Positions 21,073-27,713 of a DNA stretch of 30,148 nt are shown piece after piece; the first letter of the stretch is position 1; each line of letters begins with the position of its first letter. The position numbers and the translations under genes are program-made. The notes beneath the pieces are model-generated. The model was not told the DNA's origin, made no database searches, and saw nothing but the letters and a program-made list of their open reading frames with translations. Where the stretch lies: positions 1 through 30,148 of IMG/VR virus record IMGVR_UViG_3300008448_000420. One strand, given 5' to 3'. This stretch comes from a virus.

Positions 21073-21426
21073 ATGAATGTGAATCCTGCGAATATTGAAG
21101 AAGTTCAAAATGCCCAATTGAGTGTTATGATGCTTCGCTTGATTAACGGTGAAGAAGTTATCGGTAAGGTTGGTGTGATTGGAAACATGATCAAGGTTGT
21201 AAAGCCTGCTGCCGTCATGCTCCAGCCACCAACCTCTCCAGCTGGTAAAGCAAACATGGCGCTGCTCGATTATATTCCTATGGCCAAAACCAAAGAAATC
21301 ATTCTCGATCCACGCAACGTTTTGTTTACATACGAGCCAGACAATCAGATTGAGTCTGCTTACAATCAGAACTTCGGTTCTGGCTTAGTGCTACCCAAGA
21401 AAGGGATCTTGACAACTGCGTCATAA
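21073..21426 (+). CDS. Second Sm-like small conserved protein
   Basis: This 117-aa protein has the same strand pattern as the product at 3509: LRLINGEEVIGKV (residues 17-29), then VVKPAAVMLQP and PRNVLFTYEPDNQIESAYNQNFGSG. Homologues are common in T4-like cyanophages and marine myoviruses, without known function. An Sm-like, possibly RNA-binding fold is inferred from pattern only. TAAGGAA lies before the ATG. The gene ends within the promoter region of DNA polymerase: the -35 box at 21409 is inside its last codons. Confidence 0.65.
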   Translation: MNVNPANIEEVQNAQLSVMMLRLINGEEVIGKVGVIGNMIKVVKPAAVMLQPPTSPAGKANMALLDYIPMAKTKEIILDPRNVLFTYEPDNQIESAYNQNFGSGLVLPKKGILTTAS

Positions 21427-21437
21427 AGTGATAGAGT
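21409..21437 (+). promoter_or_regulatory. sigma70-type promoter for DNA polymerase
   Basis: TTGACA (21409-21414), 17 bp, TAGAGT (21432-21437). The predicted start is at about 21444, the A of the gp43 ATG, with no ribosome binding site, suggesting a leaderless message. Confidence 0.78.
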
Positions 21438-21443
21438 ATCACT
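21427..21443. promoter_or_regulatory. 7-bp inverted repeat abutting the gp43 start, putative operator
   Basis: AGTGATA (21427-21433) and TATCACT (21437-21443) are perfect inverted copies around GAG. The repeat covers the -10 box and ends one base before the ATG. As DNA it could be a repressor site. In read-through RNA it would be a hairpin touching the start codon, comparable in position to the T4 gp43 autoregulatory RNA operator. Confidence 0.6.
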
Positions 21444-23960
21444 ATGACAAAGTTTTACACGAACGCCCTCGAATACGGTAACAACATTCTCGTCCGCGGT
21501 TACGATCGCGGACGACCCTTCCAAGAAAAGATTCCATACAAGCCCACGATGTTTGTTCCATCTAAGCGCCCGAACGCTGAGTGGAAGGATATCCGTGGGC
21601 TTGCGCTTGATGCTATGCCATTCGAGTCGATGAGGGATGCGAAGGACTTCATCAAGCGATATGAAGACGTGAGCAATTTCAAGTTGTATGGTATGCCACG
21701 CTTCATGTATGCTTATCTCAATGAAGAGTACCCAAATGAAATTGCGTATGATCGCGAACTCATCAAGGTAGCCTACATTGATATCGAGGTTAGCTCAGAG
21801 TTTGGTTTTCCTACTGTTGAACGCGCATCTGATACTGTTACAGCTATCACTCTGAAGAAAGATGGGATCTTTCACGTTTGGGGTTATGGTGAGTTCACAA
21901 CTGATCGCGAAGACGTTCGTTACTATCAATGCAACAATGAGAAGGAACTCTTCATCAAGTTCCTGAGCGAATGGAGCAACGAGTATCCAGACATTGTAAC
22001 TGGCTGGAACGTTACCTTCTTCGATATTCCGTATCTCGTGCGTCGCATGAGTGCCGTTCTTGGAGAAAGCGAAGCGAAACGTTTTTCTCCATGGAAAATC
22101 TTCAAGGAGCGTCGCGTTCGCACGAAGTTTGGTAAAGAAGAATCTGTCTATAACATCACAGGTGTCGCTACTCTCGACTATCTTGAGATGTATCAGAAGT
22201 TCACATACACTCAGCAAGAAAGCTACAAGCTAGATCACATCGCGTTCGTCGAACTTGGTGAACGCAAGCTGTCGTATGACGAGTATGAAACTCTCCATGA
22301 GTTTTACATGAACGACTTCCAGAAGTTCATCGAGTATAACATTCGAGATACTGAACTCGTCGAAAAGCTAGATGACAAGATGAAACTAATCGACATGGCT
22401 CTCGCGCTCGCGTACGATGCGAAGGTTACTTTGCTCGATGTGTTTACGCAAGTTCGTATGTGGGACGTCATCATTCACAATCATCTATACAAGCAGAAGA
22501 TCGCTGTTCCAATTGAAGGTGGCGGCGCTAAGGATGAAGCGTATGTTGGTGCCTTCGTTAAGGAACCTAAGCCTGGAATGTATAACTGGGTCATGTCGTT
22601 TGACTTGAACTCTCTGTATCCGCATCTTATCATGCAGTATAACATCTCACCTGAAACTTTGCTGCGTGATAATCGCGGAGGAGCTATCAAGGTTGAAACG
22701 AGCGTCGATGAGTTGCTTGAAGGAGTGTTCCCAGAAGTTCCTGACGGATATGGTCTGGCTGCAAATGGTTGCTTCTTCAAGAAAGAACGACAGGGATTCC
22801 TACCTGAGATCATGGAGCGTATGTATAACGATCGTGTTGTTTACAAAGACAAGATGATCGCTGCACAAAAGGAATATGAAAAGACTAAGTCGAAGCAAGC
22901 ATCTAAAGATATTTCGCGATACAAGAATATGCAGCTCGCTAAGAAGGTTCAGTTGAACTCAGCTTACGGCGCTATCGGTAATCCTCACTTCCGTTTCTTC
23001 GATATCAATCAAGCAACGGCTATCACTCTCGGTGGTCAGCTCTCTATTCGTTGGGCTGAAAACGAAATGAATAAGTATTTGAATGGTCTCCTAAAAACTA
23101 AGGATGAAGATTATGTCATTGCTTCAGATACGGATTCGCTATACATTACTTTTGACAAACTTGTATCTATGGTCTTTAAAGACGGAGGATCGCTACCAAG
23201 TGATCCAGTCGCTCGAAAAGAAAAGATCGTTAACTTCTTGGACAAGGTTGCTTCTGAGAAGATTGAACCAGTTATTGATGGTATCTATTCGAATCTTGCT
23301 GTTCGGATGGAAGCATTCCAGCAGAAGATGAATATGAAGCGTGAGGTTATCGCTGATCGTGGTATCTGGACTGCGAAGAAGCGATATATCCTCAACGTTC
23401 ACGATTCGGAAGGCGTTCGCTATGCGAAGCCAAAGCTGAAGATCATGGGTATTGAAGCGGTCAAGTCATCGACTCCCGCTGTGTGTCGTAAAGCTATTAT
23501 TGATGCTATGAATATCATCATGACACAAGGTGAAGAGTCTCTCCATGAATTCATCGCAGAGTTCAAAACTAAGTTCTATGGATTGAGCTTCGAGGAAGTC
23601 GCCTTTCCGCGTTCTGTTCAAGATCTAACTAAATATGAAAAAGAAAAGAAGAGCATTCCAATCCACGTTCGTGGTGCTTTACTGTATAACAACAAAGTAA
23701 AGCAGCTGAAGCTCCAAAAGAAATACGAGCTCATCAAAGATGGTGAAAAGATTCGCTTCTCGTATCTCAAAATGCCAAACCCAATACATGATAACGTGAT
23801 CTGTGCATTTTCGAGTTTACCGTCAGAGTTCAATCTCGATGAGTATATTGATTACGACACACAGTTTGAAAAAGCATTCATGGCACCACTAAATGCTATC
23901 CTTCATGTAATTGGATGGTACTCTGAAAAGCAAAGCACACTTGAGGATTTCTTTTCGTGA
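21444..23960 (+). CDS. 43: gp43 DNA polymerase
   Basis: This 838-aa family B polymerase (T4 gp43: 898 aa) opens TKFYTNALEYGNNILVR, like T4 KEFYISIETVGNNIVER. The 3'-5' exonuclease ExoI motif is YIDIE (Asp113, Glu115). The polymerase motif A is SFDLNSLYPHLI (Asp387), the Lys-containing motif B is near LNSAYGAIGN, and motif C is ASDTDSLY (Asp562, Asp564). The C-terminus KQSTLEDFFS is a textbook QxxLxxFF clamp-binding peptide (Gln830 to Phe837). A promoter and an inverted repeat lie against the start. A GTGA overlap couples it to the PP-loop gene. Confidence 0.97.
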   Translation: MTKFYTNALEYGNNILVRGYDRGRPFQEKIPYKPTMFVPSKRPNAEWKDIRGLALDAMPFESMRDAKDFIKRYEDVSNFKLYGMPRFMYAYLNEEYPNEIAYDRELIKVAYIDIEVSSEFGFPTVERASDTVTAITLKKDGIFHVWGYGEFTTDREDVRYYQCNNEKELFIKFLSEWSNEYPDIVTGWNVTFFDIPYLVRRMSAVLGESEAKRFSPWKIFKERRVRTKFGKEESVYNITGVATLDYLEMYQKFTYTQQESYKLDHIAFVELGERKLSYDEYETLHEFYMNDFQKFIEYNIRDTELVEKLDDKMKLIDMALALAYDAKVTLLDVFTQVRMWDVIIHNHLYKQKIAVPIEGGGAKDEAYVGAFVKEPKPGMYNWVMSFDLNSLYPHLIMQYNISPETLLRDNRGGAIKVETSVDELLEGVFPEVPDGYGLAANGCFFKKERQGFLPEIMERMYNDRVVYKDKMIAAQKEYEKTKSKQASKDISRYKNMQLAKKVQLNSAYGAIGNPHFRFFDINQATAITLGGQLSIRWAENEMNKYLNGLLKTKDEDYVIASDTDSLYITFDKLVSMVFKDGGSLPSDPVARKEKIVNFLDKVASEKIEPVIDGIYSNLAVRMEAFQQKMNMKREVIADRGIWTAKKRYILNVHDSEGVRYAKPKLKIMGIEAVKSSTPAVCRKAIIDAMNIIMTQGEESLHEFIAEFKTKFYGLSFEEVAFPRSVQDLTKYEKEKKSIPIHVRGALLYNNKVKQLKLQKKYELIKDGEKIRFSYLKMPNPIHDNVICAFSSLPSEFNLDEYIDYDTQFEKAFMAPLNAILHVIGWYSEKQSTLEDFFS

Positions 23961-24778
23961 TAGATAGTATCTTAACGAAAGAACTGCACGCGAAGTCTCA
24001 TGATGATCGCGTAGCTGTTCTTCTATCGGGAGGAGTAGATAGTGTTTCCGTTGCGTTTGCTGCGCATCGGCTTGGAAAGAAGATAACTGCATACACGTTT
24101 CACTTAGATGGTCAGCCGTCGTATGATTCACAGAAAGCAGTCGATATCGCAAAGACCATGGGATGGGATTATCACGTTGTGGTAGTCCCTACTAACAACG
24201 TAGAGCGAGACTTCATAAGACTGGCAGAAGAAGTGCATTGCAAAAAGAAAACGCACTTCGAGTGTTGCTTTCCGTTTCTGTATGTGTACCCGCAGATCAA
24301 AGAGCATGAAGTTCTAAGTGGATGGGCTGCTGATGGGTACTACGGTGTATCTAAGAAAGCGAACATCCACTATAAGCATACGAAAGAAAAGTTCGACGAG
24401 TTTCGTAAGGACTACTTTGGTGCTAACAGCCGTGCTGGATATCTGTGGCACAAACGGATCGCAGAAGAGCTGAACAAGAAACGTTTCGTTGCTCCGTATC
24501 TTGATCCAAGCGTGGCTGAGTTTTTTATGAGTAAAGACTGGTATGAACTGAATCAGCCTTATCAGAAGCATCATGTGGTCGAAGCATTCCCCGAGTTCAA
24601 ACAAGTTGGTGGTGTTAAGAAGCACATCAACTTGCAGCTCGGATCTGGTATTGATAAACTGTTTGAACGTGAAGTTCTTTCTAACGCAAGACTGAACTTC
24701 AACAATCGCAAAAGGGTCATGGACGTGTGCCGTGACTGGACTGTTAAAGAACAAAACACACTTGAGGATTTTTTCTAA
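23957..24778 (+). CDS. PP-loop ATPase, asparagine-synthetase-like, with C-terminal clamp-binding motif
   Basis: This 273-aa protein has the ATP-pyrophosphatase loop SGGVDS at 24-29, a second half reading SGWAADGYYG, and APYLDPSVAEFF with a later KHHVVEAF. This order is that of the asparagine synthetase synthase domain, without the glutaminase domain. Such enzymes adenylate a carboxylate or carbonyl and add an amine. The last eight residues, QNTLEDFF (266-273), nearly repeat the polymerase tail (QSTLEDFF), a PIP-box that should dock on gp45 and so place the enzyme at the replication fork. GTG 23957 overlaps the gp43 stop. A DNA- or nucleotide-directed modification is inferred; the substrate is unknown. 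Confidence 0.82.
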   Translation: MIDSILTKELHAKSHDDRVAVLLSGGVDSVSVAFAAHRLGKKITAYTFHLDGQPSYDSQKAVDIAKTMGWDYHVVVVPTNNVERDFIRLAEEVHCKKKTHFECCFPFLYVYPQIKEHEVLSGWAADGYYGVSKKANIHYKHTKEKFDEFRKDYFGANSRAGYLWHKRIAEELNKKRFVAPYLDPSVAEFFMSKDWYELNQPYQKHHVVEAFPEFKQVGGVKKHINLQLGSGIDKLFEREVLSNARLNFNNRKRVMDVCRDWTVKEQNTLEDFF

Positions 24779-25068
24779 TGGGTATCAAGGTTCCACAGGA
24801 ATACGCAGATTTCGACTTCGGTTTCACTGGAGTCGATGAGCATGAAATCAAGCAAGACGTTCTTCAAGAACTCGATGCTAAAGATCAAGCTCTTAGTGAT
24901 AAGGAACAAGAGCTTCAGCAGAAAATCAAAACGCTAGAAGCTATCATCGTTCCTCTTCTGAACAATCTTATCAAAACTTCTGATAAGGCTTACATTCACT
25001 GGCCTAATCGTAAAGATAAGTGTCAGGAAATGCTCGACAAGGTATTGAAAACAACAAGAGGTTTGTGA
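24778..25068 (+). CDS. Conserved small coiled-coil protein (IHWPNR family)
   Basis: This 96-aa protein has an N-terminal acidic FDFGFTG segment, a coiled coil (residues about 28-60: ELDAKDQALSDKEQELQQK) and a C-terminal signature AYIHWPNRKDKC. The signature recurs in T4-like cyanophage and other myovirus proteins of unknown function. The ATG overlaps the PP-loop stop, and the stop overlaps the next ATG, so it is coupled to both. It could be a structural or scaffold-type protein (weak inference). Confidence 0.78.
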   Translation: MGIKVPQEYADFDFGFTGVDEHEIKQDVLQELDAKDQALSDKEQELQQKIKTLEAIIVPLLNNLIKTSDKAYIHWPNRKDKCQEMLDKVLKTTRGL

Positions 25069-25289
25069 TGAGTATGACACAGTTGAATCCACCTATCCCG
25101 ATTATGACTCCAAAGGGTAGGGCGATGGCTCATTTCATTATCGACTATGGTATGGAAAATGATCTGATGTGGGTTTGTTTTCAAGATGACACAGGTGAGT
25201 GCTGGACCTGGGAAAACGCCTACATCCGCGCCCGCACAAATCAAACCATAGGGCGTAGAAAGATATCTAATATCGATCATGACATTTAA
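25068..25289 (+). CDS. Conserved small hypothetical protein
   Basis: This 73-aa protein starts at ATG 25068 overlapping the previous stop (TGATG). It has the pattern PIPIMTPKGRAMAHFIIDYG, then LMWVCFQDDTGECWTW. Short proteins of this pattern (lid-like AHFxIDYGxExDLxWV) occur in cyanophages and marine myoviruses; function is unknown. The last 11 nt overlap the membrane protein gene, so it is part of the same translational unit. Confidence 0.76.
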   Translation: MSMTQLNPPIPIMTPKGRAMAHFIIDYGMENDLMWVCFQDDTGECWTWENAYIRARTNQTIGRRKISNIDHDI

Positions 25290-26097
25290 TTTAGATCGCT
25301 GGCTTATCATGATAACGGGGATCGCACTCTCCGTTGTCGCAGCATGGTATTCAGTAACAGGTCTCGTTGCTATCTTCGCGGGTGCTGCTTTCGCAGTTAT
25401 CATACTCGGCGGAACACTAGAGTTTGGTAAGATCATTCTCGCTTCGTGGCTGTATAGGAACTGGAAGTATATTCCATTCCTGATGAAAGCATATTTCACT
25501 TCTGCTCTTTTGATTCTTATGCTCATTACCAGCATGGGTATCTTTGGTTTCCTATCAAAAGCACACTTGGATCAAGTCGCACCAAGTGGCGATGTAGCAG
25601 CTAAAATAGAACGCATCGATGATAGTCTCGCGCGCGAGCGCATGCGCATCACACGCGCGGAGCAGCAGTTAGCTCAGATGGATAAGGCTATCGACGCTAT
25701 CATCGACAGAAACAATCGCGCACAAACTGCATTACAGCTACGCAATCAACAAAAGAAAGAGCGCGATCAGATTGCTGCTGAAGTCAAAGACGCGCAAAAG
25801 AACATTGATACTCTGCTCGATGAAAAGGCTCCACTCATGAAATCCACGCGAGCAATCAAGAATGAAGTTGGTCCCATTCGTTATGTGGCTGAATTGATCT
25901 ATGGCGAGGGGAGCGAAAAAGATTTAGAAGCAGCCATTCGTATGATGATTCTGCTTCTGGTTACAGTCATTGATCCGTTAGCCGTTTTGCTTATTATCGC
26001 TGGGAGTAAGGATCTACGAAGAGAAGTCGATAATCTAGAAGCAGTCACAACAGATGGCGATCTATGGGAACCAATCACAATCGAAAAGAAGTCTTGA
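25279..26097 (+). CDS. Membrane protein with coiled-coil loop
   Basis: This 272-aa protein has three N-terminal hydrophobic segments (about residues 8-31, 33-55 and 70-92), a long charged coiled coil (about 105-190, rich in Arg, Gln, Glu, Ala) and a C-terminal hydrophobic segment (about 222-243). Proteins of this layout appear in T4-like marine phages under the label coil-containing or membrane protein. The role is unknown; being co-transcribed with replication genes suggests an early membrane function, such as membrane anchoring of replication or superinfection control (speculative). Its last codons overlap the uvsX promoter. Confidence 0.76.
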   Translation: MTFNLDRWLIMITGIALSVVAAWYSVTGLVAIFAGAAFAVIILGGTLEFGKIILASWLYRNWKYIPFLMKAYFTSALLILMLITSMGIFGFLSKAHLDQVAPSGDVAAKIERIDDSLARERMRITRAEQQLAQMDKAIDAIIDRNNRAQTALQLRNQQKKERDQIAAEVKDAQKNIDTLLDEKAPLMKSTRAIKNEVGPIRYVAELIYGEGSEKDLEAAIRMMILLLVTVIDPLAVLLIIAGSKDLRREVDNLEAVTTDGDLWEPITIEKKS

Positions 26098-26122
26098 CAA
26101 CTACGAGGGTTTACGATACAAT
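26094..26122 (+). promoter_or_regulatory. sigma70-type promoter for uvsX
   Basis: TTGACA (26094-26099), 17 bp, TACAAT (26117-26122), overlapping the stop of the membrane protein gene. A strong ribosome binding site (GGAGGTG) follows. Confidence 0.86.
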
Positions 26123-26139
26123 GATATTGGAGGTGAAAA

Positions 26140-27192
26140 ATGTCACTTAAAGAAAAACTGATTAAGAATTCAACCATCGCTTTTACTGCTACGCTCGAAG
26201 ATTCCAAGATCTTCACCAAGAAGGATGTTATTCCTACGACCGTGCCTATGATCAACGTTGCGTTGTCTGGCTCTGTTGATGGAGGACTTGTTCCAGGCAT
26301 CACAATGCTCGCTGGTCCATCCAAGCACTTCAAAACTGGCTTTGCGTTGCTCATGGCTTCTGCATTCCTCAAGAAGTATTCTGATGGCGTGATTCTCTTT
26401 TACGACTCAGAGTTTGGTACACCACAAGCATATTTCAATACATTCGGTATTCCTTTTGATGCAGTTGTTCATACGCCAGTCATGGACGTGGAGCAGTTGA
26501 AGTTCGATATTATGAAACAGCTTACTGCTCTTGAGCGCGGTGAGCATGTTATGATTGTCATCGACTCGATTGGTAATCTTGCTTCTAAGAAGGAAGTTGA
26601 AGATGCGCTCAACGAAAAGTCAGTTGCGGATATGTCTCGTGCGAAGCAGCTCAAGTCGCTGTTCCGTATGATCACTCCGTATCTGACAATGAAAGATATT
26701 CCTATGGTTGTGGTCAATCACACCTATAAGGAAATCGGTATGTTCCCCAAAGATATCGTTGGTGGCGGTACTGGATCTTACTATGGCTCAGATAACATTT
26801 GGATTCTAGGTCGTCAGCAAGATAAAGACTCTGATGGTATTCAGGGTTATCACTTTGTGATTAACGTGGAGAAGTCACGCTATGTCAAAGAAAAGTCTAA
26901 GATCCCAATTACAGTCAACTATGAGGGAGGTATTAATCGGTGGAGCGGTCTACTGGACGTGGCTATTGATGGCGGTTATATTGCTAAGCCTAAAGTTGGC
27001 TGGTATGCTAGGGTAGATAAAGAAACAGGAGAAGTCCTTGCTCCTAATATGAGAGCTGGTGATATCGTAGATAACGCAGACTTCTGGAAGAAAGTTTTCA
27101 AGGAAACTGACTTCGCCACATACATCAAGGAACGTTACTCAATCGCTCACGGAGCAATTCTTTCGGAGGATAAAGAAGATGCTGATCAGTGA
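26140..27192 (+). CDS. uvsX: UvsX recombinase (RecA-like)
   Basis: This 350-aa strand-exchange ATPase (T4 UvsX: about 390 aa) has Walker A GPSKHFKT (59-66; T4 GPSKSFKS), FYDSEFGTP, Walker B MIVIDSIGN, VVVNHTYKEIG, and the L2-type GGGTGSYYGSD region. It forms filaments on single-stranded DNA with UvsY and gp32 and drives recombination-dependent replication. TTGGAGGTG sits 5 nt before ATG 26140. Its end overlaps the next small ORF by 14 nt. Confidence 0.96.
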   Translation: MSLKEKLIKNSTIAFTATLEDSKIFTKKDVIPTTVPMINVALSGSVDGGLVPGITMLAGPSKHFKTGFALLMASAFLKKYSDGVILFYDSEFGTPQAYFNTFGIPFDAVVHTPVMDVEQLKFDIMKQLTALERGEHVMIVIDSIGNLASKKEVEDALNEKSVADMSRAKQLKSLFRMITPYLTMKDIPMVVVNHTYKEIGMFPKDIVGGGTGSYYGSDNIWILGRQQDKDSDGIQGYHFVINVEKSRYVKEKSKIPITVNYEGGINRWSGLLDVAIDGGYIAKPKVGWYARVDKETGEVLAPNMRAGDIVDNADFWKKVFKETDFATYIKERYSIAHGAILSEDKEDADQ

Positions 27193-27385
27193 ATATCACA
27201 GCGACGATAAAACCAAACGCGCTGAAGTTCATAAGTATGAAGGGAACTTCCATGTTGACTTCTTTGAAAACGAGGAATACATTCTAACAGAAAAGTATGT
27301 TGGTAAAAGTCAAAGCTGGGCTGAAGCGGCTGCTGAAAACTATACCATGGGAATCAAGGTGGTACAAAATGGTAAGCGTCGTTGA
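27179..27385 (+). CDS. Small conserved ORF after uvsX
   Basis: This 68-aa protein begins LISEYHSDDKTKRAEVHKYEG and ends with AEAAAENYTMGIK. Similar small proteins with a YAEDAAENW-type ending occur near replication genes in T4-like cyanophages. The function is unknown; the pattern suggests a beta-sheet with one C-terminal helix. It starts inside uvsX (CGGAGG upstream) and overlaps the next gene by 17 nt. Confidence 0.74.
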   Translation: MLISEYHSDDKTKRAEVHKYEGNFHVDFFENEEYILTEKYVGKSQSWAEAAAENYTMGIKVVQNGKRR

Positions 27386-27713
27386 CAATCCAGTCGCAGT
27401 GAAGTATAATCATATTGAACGTGAGGATGTACCCAACTTCATTTGCATTCAAATTGGCGAAGGCGAGTTCGAAGGAATCGTCTATCACTATGAAAATTTG
27501 AAGGTCGGTGAAGAAACTGAAGACGGTGGGGCGCTTCTTAATTTCAACTATCACATCGTTGAATCGTTCCTCGCAGAAGAAATGTTGACCGATAAGATCA
27601 AGTCTCGTTTCGAAGATACTATCGCGTCTATTCTTTTTGATATTTTACAGAAGCAAGTAGGAAGGATTGGGAATGAAGATCGAACTGACGATTCTAAAGA
27701 ATCTAGTTCATAA
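27369..27713 (+). CDS. Conserved hypothetical protein upstream of gp41
   Basis: This 114-aa acidic protein starts at ATG 27369, which I chose because the longer in-frame start (27297) lies deep within the preceding gene. It has a beta-rich first half (FICIQIGEGEFEGIVYHYENLKVG) and a helical second half (FLAEEMLTDKIKSRFEDTIASILFDILQ). No family is recognised. It overlaps gp41 by 41 nt. A perfect promoter lies in its first codons and would serve gp41 rather than this gene. Confidence 0.72.
   Translation: MVSVVDNPVAVKYNHIEREDVPNFICIQIGEGEFEGIVYHYENLKVGEETEDGGALLNFNYHIVESFLAEEMLTDKIKSRFEDTIASILFDILQKQVGRIGNEDRTDDSKESSS
27382..27410 (+). promoter_or_regulatory. Perfect internal sigma70 promoter upstream of gp41
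   Basis: TTGACA (27382-27387), 17 bp, TATAAT (27405-27410), spanning the stop of the 68-aa ORF and the first codons of the next. The start at about 27417 gives a message whose first full gene is gp41. Confidence 0.75.

Noticed and set aside
2131-23180. Other TTGACA hexamers (2131, 2836, 4492, 9134, 9175, 16623, 20681, 20884, 23153)
   Set aside because: None has an acceptable -10 hexamer at 17 bp, and their number is about what chance predicts.
26861-26889. Minus-strand promoter-like sequence in uvsX
   Set aside because: The -35 is exact but the -10 (GTTAAT) matches only 4 of 6, and no feature would use it.
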